From Caloramator sp. E03 (GTDB lineage Bacteria > Bacillota > Clostridia > Clostridiales > Caloramatoraceae), in contig NZ_CP040093.1 of assembly GCF_006016075.1 (NCBI RefSeq), positions 2,397,501 through 2,461,500 on the forward strand: a stretch of DNA of 64,000 bases, read 5' to 3'. Of this stretch, positions 16,801-27,698 are shown piece after piece. Under the pieces are notes generated by a model, which saw only the letters and a list, made by a program, of their open reading frames with translations, searched no databases and had not been told where the DNA came from. A program made the position numbers and the translations under genes. Each line of letters opens with the position of its first letter. Position 1 is the first letter of the stretch.

Positions 16801-18129
16801 ATGGAAAAAGTATTTGAAAGCAAGTTTATGATAAAGCTTCAGGATTTTGGACAGGCCCTTGGAAGAAATAAATTCTTATCTGCCTTGCAAGCAAGTATGA
16901 TGTCTTTAATGGGTATTATAATGGTTGGTGCTTTATCACAAATTATATGCTCATTAGGCAGTGAAACTATGCTTAACCTATTTAGTTCAAAGAGTAAGCT
17001 TTATTCAACGCTTTATCTACCATATCAATTTACAATGAATATGTTATCCTTATGGATTGTTGCATTACTTGCATTCAATTATGCAAAGAACTTAAAAATG
17101 AAATCTCCAATTATGAATGCCATCGATGCATTGGTGTGTTTCTTGTTAGTTTCTGGTACTCTAATTACAACTAAAGAAGGACTAGTAGGTATCGATATGA
17201 CTTATCTTGGAGCCCAGGGCATGTTTATTGGGTTTCTTGTAGCATTTATTTCTGTGCACATTGAAAAATTCTGTGCTGATAAGAATATTCGTATAAAAAT
17301 GCCAGAGGTTGTTCCACCATTTTTACAAGATGGTTTTTCATCAATTTTACCGTTATTATTTAGTATAGTTTTTTTCCTTGTTATTTCCTCAATTGTATCA
17401 ATAGCTACAGGTGGGGCTTATAATATATGCTCAGGATTTATGAAAATATTAGGAGTTCCATTATATGCATTAACATCAGTTCCAGGTATGTTTATTCTTT
17501 GTACATTTGGTGCAATATTATGGTGTTTTGGTATTCATGGTACTATGATTTTGATTCCAATTATTATGCCTATAGCTATACAGGCTGCAGTTACAAACGG
17601 GGCATTACACCAAGCAGGAAAGCCACTTGTTTTCTATCCAGTTGCATTATTTGGAGCAATGGCTGTTTGTGGTGGTACAGGTAATACTTTAGCTCTTGCA
17701 CTATTTGGATTGCGTTCTAAATCTAAACAGATTAATGCTGTTGCAAAAATTTCTGCTGTTCCTGGATGGTTTGGAATTAATGAGCCACTTACATTTGGTA
17801 TGCCAATTATGTACAATCCTATTCTTTGTATCCCTTATGTTTTAAATATTCCAATTGTCATGTTATGTACATATATAGGATATAAAATAGGATTTTTACA
17901 ACCTGCATGGATTCCTATTTCAACATTGCTTCCAATGGGCTTTGGTCAATATCTATCTACATTAAGATGGCAAAATGCTATTTGGGATTATTTAATGTTA
18001 ATACCTACTGCACTTGTCTGGTATCCATTTTTCAAGATTTATGAAAAACAATTAATTGCAAAAGAAGCTGCTTTGGAAGAAGGAGAAAAGAAATTAGAAA
18101 GAGAATATAAAATAAATGAAAGTATTTAG
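16801..18129 (+). CDS. PTS lactose/cellobiose-family EIIC permease
   Basis: This is a 442-residue membrane permease of the EIIC cellobiose/diacetylchitobiose type with about ten helices. The family landmarks GIHG (CFGIHGTMILIP), GGTGNT and FGINEPLTFG are present. It imports and phosphorylates a beta-linked disaccharide or a beta-glucoside. I prefer the ATG at 16801 because the ribosome site AAGGAG ends 10 bases before it; the GTG at 16792 is too close. The adjoining GH1 is of the phospho type, so the imported glycoside is probably 6-phosphorylated. Confidence 0.92.
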   Translation: MEKVFESKFMIKLQDFGQALGRNKFLSALQASMMSLMGIIMVGALSQIICSLGSETMLNLFSSKSKLYSTLYLPYQFTMNMLSLWIVALLAFNYAKNLKMKSPIMNAIDALVCFLLVSGTLITTKEGLVGIDMTYLGAQGMFIGFLVAFISVHIEKFCADKNIRIKMPEVVPPFLQDGFSSILPLLFSIVFFLVISSIVSIATGGAYNICSGFMKILGVPLYALTSVPGMFILCTFGAILWCFGIHGTMILIPIIMPIAIQAAVTNGALHQAGKPLVFYPVALFGAMAVCGGTGNTLALALFGLRSKSKQINAVAKISAVPGWFGINEPLTFGMPIMYNPILCIPYVLNIPIVMLCTYIGYKIGFLQPAWIPISTLLPMGFGQYLSTLRWQNAIWDYLMLIPTALVWYPFFKIYEKQLIAKEAALEEGEKKLEREYKINESI

Positions 18130-18145
18130 AATGGAGGTTAAATAG

Positions 18146-19627
<1,482 letters not shown>

Positions 19628-19643
19628 TTATAAAAAATTTATT

Positions 19644-19680
19644 AGCGTCAATAGTAATAAAACTATTGACGCTATGGTTT
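19644..19680 (+). terminator. Strong hairpin terminator of the PTS-GH1 operon
   Basis: AGCGTCAATAGT (19644-19655) pairs perfectly with ACTATTGACGCT (19662-19673), followed by a T-rich run. Confidence 0.9.
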
Positions 19681-19693
19681 TGTTTTATGAATA

Positions 19694-20406
19694 CCACGGG
19701 CTATGCCCGTGGTTCTAAAAAGCTTATAGCTATGGGTAGAAAAAATTTTCCTCCTTTGATAGAATAAATGATAACGGTCTGCCAACCGAAATCAAATCAA
19801 AGGAGGAAAACAATATGGATAATGAAAGTTTATCACATACCAAATGGAATTGTAAATATCATATTGTATTTGCACCAAAATATAGACGCAAATAATATAT
19901 GGGAAAATAAAAGAAGACATAGGCAAGATATTAAGAAAATTATGTGAATATAAAGGAGTAGAAATAATAGAAGCAAACGCATGTAAGGATCATATACATA
20001 TGCTTGTAAGTATACCACCTAAATTAAGCGTAGCACAGTTTATGGGATATTTAAAAGGGAAAAGTTCATTGATGATATTTGATAGACATGCAAATTTAAA
20101 ATATAAGTATGGGAATAGACAGTTTTGGTGTAAAGGATATTATGTAGATACAGTAGGCAGAAATAAAAAAGTGATAGAAGAGTATATAAAGAATCAATTA
20201 CAGGAAGACATAGCGTATGATCAAATAAGTTTGAAAGAATATATAGACCCGTTTACGGGTGAGCCGGTGAACAAAGGCAAAAAATAAGCCCCTTTAGGGG
20301 CAGCCTGAAAAAAATATGCGGTTGGCAGACAATTCAGCGTGTCTTTAGACACAGCCAGTAATATGCCCTTATAGGGCTAATGCAAACCACCCGTTTTACG
20401 GGTGGT
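19694..20406 (+). mobile_element. IS200/IS605-family element with terminal hairpins
   Basis: The left hairpin is CCACGGGCTATGCCCGTGG (19694-19712) and the right is ACCACCCG-TTTTA-CGGGTGGT (20386-20406). These are the subterminal structures recognised by HUH Y1 transposases. Between them lies a tnpA gene and, after it, a CCCCTTTAGGGG hairpin near 20290. There are no terminal inverted repeats, as is normal for this family. It sits between the PTS-GH1 terminator and the esterase gene, so it may have separated genes that were once one operon. Exact cleavage sites were not determined. Confidence 0.8.
19815..20287 (+). pseudogene. tnpA: IS200/IS605 TnpA with a frameshift
   Basis: The product begins at the ATG at 19815 (AAGGAGG upstream) with the normal TnpA start (KWNCKYHIVFAPKYRRK), then hits TAA at 19893-19895. 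Losing one base near 19890 explains this; in the next frame the protein continues normally through KEDIGKI, the HUH motif DHIHMLVSIP, and the catalytic Tyr region GYYVDTVGRN to a stop at 20287. The rejoined protein would be about 156 residues, the usual length. It is either a dead copy or a sequencing error in an A-run. Confidence 0.85.
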
Positions 20407-20548
20407 CATGATTATTAATGAAACACTTTTGTATAGAGTGGCTTTATGTCAATAAAATTGTTAAATCATAATTCAGAATTTTTAGCTAAATTTTTAATTA
20501 GGTAATGATTTTATATTTTGACAAAAAAATAATAATGGAGGAATAAAA

Positions 20549-21382
20549 ATGGCTTTAATTCAAGTTAATTTTTTATCTAAAACATTAATGAGGACTGTTC
20601 CCATAAATGTAATATTACCAGTAGATAAGTTATTATTTCCAGGTATGCCAGAGAGAGATGACAAGCCATATAAGACATTATATTTGTTACATGGCATATT
20701 TGGAAATTATACTGATTGGGTATCTGGTACAAATATTCAAAGATGGGCACAAGAGAATGACCTTGCTGTTGTAATGCCTTCTGGTGATAATATGTTTTAT
20801 GTAGATAACCCTAAGATTAGTAGTTACTATGGGGAATTTATAGGAAAGGAATTAGTTGAAATTACAAGAAAGATGTTTCCTCTTTCTAAAAGGAGGGAAG
20901 ATACTTATATAGCAGGCTTATCAATGGGGGGATATGGTGCTATTAGAAATGGTTTGAAATATCATGATACATTTGGATATATTGCAGGATTATCTTCAGC
21001 TTTAATTATTGATGACATTGAAAAAAGAACAGATGATGTTCAATTCTTTTTTGAAAGCCGTTCTTTTGCTGAAGGATGTTTTGGAGATCTTACTAAGGTT
21101 AAAAATAGTGATATGAATCCAAAATGGCTTATAAAAAAGCTGGTTGAAGAAAAAGTGGATATTCCTAAAATTTATATGGCCTGTGGAAAAGATGATTTTT
21201 TATTTAAAGCAAACCAAGAATTTAAAGATTACTTAGATGAACTTGGTGTTGAGGTTACCTTTGAAGTAGGACCTGGAGGACATGAATGGGATTTTTGGAA
21301 CAGGTATATTTATAAGGTTTTGCAATGGCTGCCTTTGGAAAAGAATAGTGTTGGTATTGATAGTGGTAATATAGGTATTTAA
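20549..21382 (+). CDS. Esterase D-like acyl esterase (alpha/beta hydrolase)
   Basis: This is a 277-residue cytoplasmic alpha/beta hydrolase of the tributyrin esterase/acetylesterase group. The nucleophile is S125 in AGLSMGGYGA, the acid is D215 or D216 in CGKDDF, and the His is H245 in GPGGHEWDFW. An oxyanion-type LLHGIFGNYTDW lies near residue 46. No signal peptide is seen. It follows the IS200 copy and precedes a ROK kinase on the same strand. In this setting removal of acetyl or malonyl groups from imported glycosides is a reasonable guess; the acyl substrate cannot be read from sequence. Confidence 0.85.
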   Translation: MALIQVNFLSKTLMRTVPINVILPVDKLLFPGMPERDDKPYKTLYLLHGIFGNYTDWVSGTNIQRWAQENDLAVVMPSGDNMFYVDNPKISSYYGEFIGKELVEITRKMFPLSKRREDTYIAGLSMGGYGAIRNGLKYHDTFGYIAGLSSALIIDDIEKRTDDVQFFFESRSFAEGCFGDLTKVKNSDMNPKWLIKKLVEEKVDIPKIYMACGKDDFLFKANQEFKDYLDELGVEVTFEVGPGGHEWDFWNRYIYKVLQWLPLEKNSVGIDSGNIGI

Positions 21383-21473
21383 TTTAATAATTTGTTTGAA
21401 GAGCAAAGTATAGATTTTTAAAATAAAAAGTAGTGAAGAAAAGCTATTATAAACATTAGCTAGGGAGGCATTT

Positions 21474-22406
21474 ATGAAACTTTTAGTTATAGATGTAGGT
21501 GGTACAGCTATTAAATATGCCCTTATGAATGACAGTGCAGAATTTATTGAAAAAGGTACAGTGGCAACACCAAAAGATACAATAGAGCATTTTGTTGAAG
21601 TAATTGGTACGATTTATGATAAATACAAAGGGCAAATTGATGGTATTGCTATGAGTATGCCAGGACGTATTGACTCTGATAGGGGATATTTATACACAGG
21701 AGGAGCTTTAAGATATAATGATGATAAAGATATTGTTTCAATTCTCAAAAATCGTTGTCCTGTAAATATAACGGTTGAGAACGATGGAAAATGTGCAGCA
21801 CTGGCAGAAGTTTGGAAAGGCAATCTTATGGATTGCGATGATGCAGTTGTAGTTATTTTAGGTACAGGGGTTGGTGGAGGTGTTATTAAAGACAAGAAAC
21901 TTCACAAAGGCAAACATTTTATTGCAGGTGAGTTTAGTTTTGTTATTACTGATAATAATCTGCAGGAAGGAAGTTTTTCTAATTGGTGGGGAACGCAGTC
22001 TAGTGCTTCAGCACTATGTATGCAAGTAGCCAAAGCAAAAAAAATGAAACCTGAGGATGTAGATGGGTATAAGGTATTTGAGTATGCCAATAGCGGTGAT
22101 GAAGAAGTACTTAATATACTTGATGATTATTGTTATAAGCTAGCTATCCAGTTATATAACTTACAGTATATCTATGATCCTGAGAAAATAGCGATTGGTG
22201 GTGGTATAAGCAAACAGGACATTTTACTTGAATATATTCAAAAAAATATTGACAAGCTTGCTAAGACTTTACCTTTTGTTATGGTAAAACCAAAGGTAGT
22301 TAGATGTAAATTTAATAATGATTCAAACTTAATTGGAGCATTGTATGTATATATTACAAAATATATGGATGGAGAAAACTTTTTCACACTAACCGTACCA
22401 CATTAA
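21474..22406 (+). CDS. ROK-family sugar kinase
   Basis: This 310-residue ROK kinase has the ATP-binding start LVIDVGGTAIKYAL, the catalytic Asp in VENDGKCAALAE, and the glycine-rich ILGTGVGGGV loop. The usual ROK zinc cluster (CxCGxxGC) is not present; GEFSFVITD occupies that area. It probably phosphorylates glucose or a related hexose freed by the glycosidases of this region. The ATG follows TAGGGAGGC. It is 91 bp downstream of the esterase and convergent with the AraC gene. Confidence 0.85.
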   Translation: MKLLVIDVGGTAIKYALMNDSAEFIEKGTVATPKDTIEHFVEVIGTIYDKYKGQIDGIAMSMPGRIDSDRGYLYTGGALRYNDDKDIVSILKNRCPVNITVENDGKCAALAEVWKGNLMDCDDAVVVILGTGVGGGVIKDKKLHKGKHFIAGEFSFVITDNNLQEGSFSNWWGTQSSASALCMQVAKAKKMKPEDVDGYKVFEYANSGDEEVLNILDDYCYKLAIQLYNLQYIYDPEKIAIGGGISKQDILLEYIQKNIDKLAKTLPFVMVKPKVVRCKFNNDSNLIGALYVYITKYMDGENFFTLTVPH

Positions 22407-22414
22407 CTTTAATT

Positions 22415-22508
22415 AATCAAAATGGTGTTAATATAATTTTGTAGCTGTGTCTTCTATGATTTCTTTGAGATATTATACCTACAAAATTATACTAACACCA
22501 AATTGATT
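22415..22508. repeat. 30-bp inverted repeat between convergent genes
   Basis: The arms 22415-22444 and 22479-22508 are reverse complements over 30 positions with about three mismatches, and enclose 34 bases. It lies between the ends of the ROK kinase and the AraC gene, so it can serve as a bidirectional terminator. The arm length is greater than a terminator needs, and a small mobile element is an alternative. Confidence 0.6.
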
Positions 22509-22529
22509 TATATATTTCAGTCTTATCTA

Positions 22530-23681
22530 TTAAGAGCTAATTACATTATTTTTACAATAATACATATTTCTATAACTTTTTGGAGTAACGCCATAGTATT
22601 TTTTGAAAACCCTTGTAAAATGATCTGGACTGTCATAACCGTTTTGTTCAGCAATTTGTTCTATTGACATATTAGTATTAGTCAATAATTTCTTTGAATT
22701 TTCCATCTTTAATTTAGTTATTATTGTTGTAAAGTTCATATTTGTATTTGTTTTAATTAATTTGCTTATATAAGCTTCACTATAATGAAAGTAATTTGCA
22801 AGTGAACGAAGTGTAAGTGTTTGAAAGTTTTGCTGAATATATTGCAATATTGAAATAAAATCTATTTTTTCCTTCTCATTGCTATCAAACCTATAAAAAC
22901 ATATCGTATCACTATATTTACGAAGTATATTAGAAAATAAAATATTTACAAAATTTATGCAACATGTATTTGAAAAAGAATCCATGATATAGCTTTCCAT
23001 ACTAATATTTTTTAATAGCATTTTTATTTCACTTTGATTATCAGTATTGAAAAGTAAATAATTACCTTTTCTGTTTTTCCCATAGAATATATTTCTAAAG
23101 AATATAGATAAAAGATTTTTTTGAGTAAGCAGATTAAAAAAAGTATGTTCAAATGTACTTTGTCTTATTAGAATACTTACAACTAAGCTGTTTTCGCAAG
23201 GAAGAACATCATGAATTGAGTGAGGTGCAATAATGCACATTTCTCCTTCTTTTAAAATTCTTTGTTCTCTTTCAAATATCTGAATACATTGTCCATAGAA
23301 AACATAATTAATTTCGAAAAAGTCATGAGAATGGAAAAGGTTTTTAATATAATTTATATGTTTAATAAAAAACACATCGCGATTACCAGGGATTATCATA
23401 TTTTCATTAATTTGTCCATTATCAGGAGTGAGCATTCCGTATGTAATTTCAACTGGCAACTTATGTATCAAATCATTAAATTCTTCATCAGATAGATTTC
23501 CCCAAAAAGTATTAAAAGATAATTTTGGTTTTATAAATGTATGCTTATTAGAAGAATATAAAAGCCTAACTGCCTCATTAAAAGAAATATTTTGTTTATA
23601 TTTTATATATCTATCTTTAATTGTTTCTTGAACTTGTCCTAATGTTACATATCCATGTATATTATAATCCATATATTTCAC
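22530..23681 (-). CDS. AraC-family transcriptional regulator
   Basis: This is a 383-residue protein with an N-terminal cupin-like sensor region (HSHDFFEINYVFYG...EGEMCIIAPHSIHDVLP, about residues 130-175) and a C-terminal AraC HTH pair (LRSLANYFHYSEAYISKLI, then SIEQIAEQNGYDSPDHFTRVFKKYYGVTPKSYR). It is divergent from the GH1-transporter-esterase-rhamnosidase run that starts at 23828, so it probably activates that run in response to a sugar or glycoside. The intervening 146 bases are AT-rich and must hold both promoters. Confidence 0.88.
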   Translation of the reverse strand: MKYMDYNIHGYVTLGQVQETIKDRYIKYKQNISFNEAVRLLYSSNKHTFIKPKLSFNTFWGNLSDEEFNDLIHKLPVEITYGMLTPDNGQINENMIIPGNRDVFFIKHINYIKNLFHSHDFFEINYVFYGQCIQIFEREQRILKEGEMCIIAPHSIHDVLPCENSLVVSILIRQSTFEHTFFNLLTQKNLLSIFFRNIFYGKNRKGNYLLFNTDNQSEIKMLLKNISMESYIMDSFSNTCCINFVNILFSNILRKYSDTICFYRFDSNEKEKIDFISILQYIQQNFQTLTLRSLANYFHYSEAYISKLIKTNTNMNFTTIITKLKMENSKKLLTNTNMSIEQIAEQNGYDSPDHFTRVFKKYYGVTPKSYRNMYYCKNNVISS

Positions 23682-23827
23682 CTTATTATGATTAATATTT
23701 ATATTATTAATTTTAAATTATGAGAATTATTAATTCAATTATGAGGACAAAAAAAGTCGGATTTATTTAAATTTTGAGACAAGTAATTTTAAAATCAAAT
23801 TATTATACTTAAAGGGGAGGGATAAAT

Positions 23828-25111
23828 ATGATAGATATATTTAATTATAAAACAGTAAAATTTCCAGATAACTTTTTATGGGGTGCAAGTACAGCAGGTC
23901 AACAGATTGAAGGAAATAATAATTCTTTTTATGATAGTGAAGAATTCTTACCTAAATCAGCATTTGGTGAACTATCTTACGAATATGCAGGACTTGCTTG
24001 TAACAGTTATGAAATGTTCGAAAAAGATATAGAGCTTTTGAAAAAAATGAATTTAAAAATATACCGTATGTCTATTGAATGGAGCAGAATTGAGCCAGAA
24101 GAAGGAATTTTTAATGAAGAAGCTGTAAAACACTATCAAAGAATATTTAATCTGTTGAAAGAAAATAATATAAAGCTGTGTCTTACATTGCATCATTTTT
24201 CACATCCAGTATGGTTTCATAAAAAGGGATTCTTTAATACCCTTGAAAATATGAAATATTGGGAAAGATATCTTAAATTTATTGTTCCTAAAATAAAAGA
24301 ATATGTAGATTACTGGATTATTTTAAATGAACTTAATTTGCCTTATGTATATACAGTTGAACAACGTGTAAATATGCTGCATTATCATGCAAGAGGATAT
24401 CACATAATAAAGCATTATTCTGATAAACCTGCAAGTTCAGCTCATTCATACTCAGAAAAATACCCTTTAAGAGGAAAACATGATAAAATAGACAATTTAA
24501 TGAGTGAACTTTATGATTACCAAGAAAATGAGTTTTTCTTTAATGCAATAAGAACAGGAGAGATCTGTATGCCATTTATGGATGGCCAATATGTAAGTGA
24601 ATTAAAAGATAGCTGTGATTATTGGGCTCTTAATACATATATAAGGCAAATCATAGATGGGCATAGAAAAAATCCTTATGCAGATTTTTATAATGCAACC
24701 CATTTGAATAATTTAGATGTTCCTTTTTATACTGAGGAGATTTTTCCAGAAATTATTATAAACATGTTATTAAGATGTAAAGATAAGCCGTGTTTAATTA
24801 CAGAAAATGGTATAGCAACTATTGATGATAGGATTAGAATTGTTTATATTTCTGCAATACTACAAAGTTTAAAGGAAGCAATAGATTTAGGTGTAAATGT
24901 ATTTGGATATATGCATTGGTCTTTAATAGATAATTGGGAATGGGGAAGTTTTAAGCCAACCTTTGGGCTTGCTAAAGTAGATAGAAAAACCTTTGAAAGG
25001 GAAATTAAAAAGAGTGGACATTTCTATGGAGAAATAGCAAAAAATAATCTTTTTTCACAAGAGATACTTCAAAAATATTTAAATGAAATTCCTTCTGTAA
25101 TAAACAGATAA
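23828..25111 (+). CDS. GH1 beta-glucosidase, short form
   Basis: This is a 427-residue GH1 enzyme with acid/base E168 (WIILNELN) and nucleophile E326 (LITENGIA). The C-terminal SLIDNWEWGSFKPTFGLAKVD is the pattern of enzymes acting on non-phosphorylated glycosides, unlike the phospho-type copy at 18.1 kb. It is paired with a GPH cation symporter gene 69 bp downstream rather than a PTS, which agrees. It is about 20-40 residues shorter than typical, mainly in the segment between the two Glu. No signal peptide is seen, so it acts inside the cell. Confidence 0.88.
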   Translation: MIDIFNYKTVKFPDNFLWGASTAGQQIEGNNNSFYDSEEFLPKSAFGELSYEYAGLACNSYEMFEKDIELLKKMNLKIYRMSIEWSRIEPEEGIFNEEAVKHYQRIFNLLKENNIKLCLTLHHFSHPVWFHKKGFFNTLENMKYWERYLKFIVPKIKEYVDYWIILNELNLPYVYTVEQRVNMLHYHARGYHIIKHYSDKPASSAHSYSEKYPLRGKHDKIDNLMSELYDYQENEFFFNAIRTGEICMPFMDGQYVSELKDSCDYWALNTYIRQIIDGHRKNPYADFYNATHLNNLDVPFYTEEIFPEIIINMLLRCKDKPCLITENGIATIDDRIRIVYISAILQSLKEAIDLGVNVFGYMHWSLIDNWEWGSFKPTFGLAKVDRKTFEREIKKSGHFYGEIAKNNLFSQEILQKYLNEIPSVINR

Positions 25112-25180
25112 TTTTTTAAAATTAATGCCTCAAAAATTTTAATTATAAATAAAAATTTTAAAAATGAGGGGGAATACTTT

Positions 25181-26530
25181 ATGAATGAACAAAAAAAAGA
25201 ATCAAACACGAGGTTTGGCATCGCCTGGGCACTTGCTAACGGAGGAGGCTATATGTTAATACAAGCAACAGTAGCAAGTTACATCGCAGTTTTTATGACA
25301 GATTATATTGGTATTGCAGCTGGGGTAGCTTCAGTTATTATGGGTTTAGCTTCATTGTGGGATGCAATAAATGATCCTATTATGGGAGTTATTGCCGACA
25401 GGACAAAGTCAAGATGGGGAAGATACAGACCTTACTTTTTGTTTGCCCCAATATTTTTTGTAATTGTAAGCGTTTTGCTCTTTTTAAATCCTAAAGGATT
25501 ATCTGAGAGTGGTAAAATAGCTTGGACTTCTATTTTTTATGTTGGTTTTGGAATGTTAAATACAGTTTGTACAATGCCTACAATGGCAATCGTTCCAGCA
25601 CATGTAAAGGAGTTTGATGAAAGAAATAAAATATTTACATGGGGTGCTATTGCAACTGCATTTTCTTTTACAATTGCTTCATCATACTCAATTAATATTT
25701 CAAAATTTTTTGGAAGCTGGGTTCCAATGATATTAATTTATGGTATATTAATGATTATAAGTTATTTATGGCTATTTAAGGTATCAAAGGAAAGATATTT
25801 AATTGATATTGATGCTGAAAAAAGACCTATATCAAAGGATATAAAAATAATATTTAAACATAAAGAAATCTATCCTGTTATAATTATTTGGATGCTTTGT
25901 TCTCTTGGTTTTGGTTTAATGTTTGCTACATCAGTATATTATGTAATGTATTATTTAGCAAGACCTGATTTAATATCAAAATATATGCTTGTTCTATCAA
26001 TAGGTGCTTTTATATCTATGTCAGTAATTATGCCTTTAGCAATAAAAATATTTAAATGTGGGCATAAAGCATTATTGTGGTCCCAACTTTTAACAGCAAT
26101 TTGTTATATTATACTTTTCTTCTTTGGCAAGAATAATTTTACTTTCCTTTGTGTTGTATCTTTTATTGCTACATCGCTTTCAGCTATGGAAAACTCACTT
26201 ATTAATTTGTTATTAGCAGATAGCATAGACTTTATTCAATTAAAAGATGGAGTTTCATTAAATGCAACTCTTTCTTCTATAAAAGGTTTTGCTTTTAAAT
26301 GTGGGACAACCTTACAATCATCAGGTATTTTAGCTGTATTAGCAATTACAGGATATGTTGCTGGAGCAATAGGTCATCAGCCTGAATCAGCAATGCTTGG
26401 TATTAATTCATTAAGATTTTTAATTCCTGCTATGATTTCTTTAATTGTAGTTATTCTTTGCATTTTCTATCCTTTACAAAAGCACTATGCTGAATTTGAA
26501 AAAATGAAAGAAAAAATGGTGGCTATGTAA
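25181..26530 (+). CDS. GPH-family glycoside/sugar cation symporter
   Basis: This 449-residue MFS-type permease has twelve predicted helices. The GPH signature is present near residues 60-90: LWDAINDPIMGVIADRTKSR and WGRYRPYFL. GPH carriers bring in glycosides, pentosides and hexuronides with Na+ or H+. Its neighbours are a GH1, an esterase and two rhamnosidases, so an imported plant glycoside is likely. The start ATG has GAGGGGGAA upstream. A paralogue lies at 48.2 kb. Confidence 0.9.
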   Translation: MNEQKKESNTRFGIAWALANGGGYMLIQATVASYIAVFMTDYIGIAAGVASVIMGLASLWDAINDPIMGVIADRTKSRWGRYRPYFLFAPIFFVIVSVLLFLNPKGLSESGKIAWTSIFYVGFGMLNTVCTMPTMAIVPAHVKEFDERNKIFTWGAIATAFSFTIASSYSINISKFFGSWVPMILIYGILMIISYLWLFKVSKERYLIDIDAEKRPISKDIKIIFKHKEIYPVIIIWMLCSLGFGLMFATSVYYVMYYLARPDLISKYMLVLSIGAFISMSVIMPLAIKIFKCGHKALLWSQLLTAICYIILFFFGKNNFTFLCVVSFIATSLSAMENSLINLLLADSIDFIQLKDGVSLNATLSSIKGFAFKCGTTLQSSGILAVLAITGYVAGAIGHQPESAMLGINSLRFLIPAMISLIVVILCIFYPLQKHYAEFEKMKEKMVAM

Positions 26531-26650
26531 TTAAATGATTTTATAAAGTAATTTTAAAAATCTTAAATTCTTTGTATTTATATTTTTTAATTACCGTTTT
26601 TATCTTTACTAAAACGATAAATATTAGAGCTATGAGCCATTAATAATTTT

Positions 26651-26690
26651 ATCTCTCCTTTGGAGTGATAAAAAAATTCCAGGGAGAGAT
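26651..26690. promoter_or_regulatory. Hairpin or operator upstream of the hydrolase gene
   Basis: ATCTCTCC (26651-26658) pairs with GGAGAGAT (26683-26690), with a small nested TTGGA/TTCCA pair. No T-run follows, so it could be a protein-binding or mRNA-level site rather than a terminator. It lies about 55 bases before the next gene. Confidence 0.35.
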
Positions 26691-26744
26691 GAAATTTAAA
26701 TATCTATATAAATAAGACTCATTAAAGAAAAAGGAGATGTGTTT

Positions 26745-27653
26745 ATGAATTTAGAGGTAATTAATTTAAGAGAAGACAGACCTGTCACCCTTACCTCATA
26801 TATTATTGATAAATCGTCTGAGATTGAATGGGAAAAAAGACCAGCAGTTGTTATCTGCCCAGGTGGTGGGTTTCAAATGACATCTGATAGAGAAGCTGAG
26901 CCTATTGCTGTATCTTTTCTTGGGAAAGGCTATAATGCTTTTGTTTTAAGATATACAACTGGCAGTATGGGAGTTAAAAAAATCTATCCTGAAATATTAT
27001 ACGATTTAGCAAATGCAATTATTATGATAAAAAATAATGCAGAAAAATGGAATGTTGATACTGAAAGAATTGCTATAATAGGTTTTTCAGCAGGTGGAAC
27101 ACTTGCTGCAATGTATAGCGTTCATTGGCATAGAGAGTGGCTCTTAAGTTCACTCAATGTCAATTCTGATATTTTAAAGGTAGCAGCAGTTATTTTAGGA
27201 TACCCTACAACAGATTTTGAGTTAATGTTAAAAATAATAGAAGAAGAAGGGGACAAAAGTTTAGGATTTTTTGATTTAACACCAAAAGATATTTTTTATA
27301 ATAAGTGTTCGCTATTAACAGGAAATGATAACTTTACTAATGAACAACTTAAGATATTAAGTCCAATAAATTATATTGATGATAAAACAGTCCCAACATT
27401 TTTATGGCATACAGCTAATGATGATCTTATTGATGTTGAAAATTCTCTTAAATATGCTTGTAAACTTGCAAGTAATAATATACCCTTTGAATTGCACATC
27501 TTTGAAGATGGTATCCATGGTTTGTCACTGGCAAATAAAGTTACAGCAGCTGCACTATACGATGATAAGAGGAATAATTTACATATAAATCCTTCTGTAG
27601 AAAAATGGACTGAACTTATGTACACATGGCTCAAAAAATATTTAGAAGATTAA
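26745..27653 (+). CDS. Alpha/beta hydrolase (BD-FAE/acetylxylan-esterase-like)
   Basis: The protein is 302 residues from the ATG at 26745, which has AAGGAG eight bases upstream; the GTG at 26739 is less well placed. An oxyanion region CPGGGFQMTSDREAEP, the nucleophile elbow GFSAGG, the acid in ANDDLID and the His in FEDGIHG match the small carbohydrate-esterase-like hydrolases often found in plant-polysaccharide loci. No signal peptide is seen. It lies between the GPH transporter and the rhamnosidases; removing acyl groups from imported glycosides is inferred. Confidence 0.8.
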   Translation: MNLEVINLREDRPVTLTSYIIDKSSEIEWEKRPAVVICPGGGFQMTSDREAEPIAVSFLGKGYNAFVLRYTTGSMGVKKIYPEILYDLANAIIMIKNNAEKWNVDTERIAIIGFSAGGTLAAMYSVHWHREWLLSSLNVNSDILKVAAVILGYPTTDFELMLKIIEEEGDKSLGFFDLTPKDIFYNKCSLLTGNDNFTNEQLKILSPINYIDDKTVPTFLWHTANDDLIDVENSLKYACKLASNNIPFELHIFEDGIHGLSLANKVTAAALYDDKRNNLHINPSVEKWTELMYTWLKKYLED

Positions 27654-27698
27654 AGCATGAAATAAATATTATTTAGATAAGAAATTAGAGGTTGGAAA

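Noticed and set aside
19890-19896. Programmed frameshift in the IS200 TnpA
   Set aside because: Single-gene Y1 transposases of this family are normally read in one frame, and no slippery heptamer with a downstream structure is evident. A lost base is simpler.
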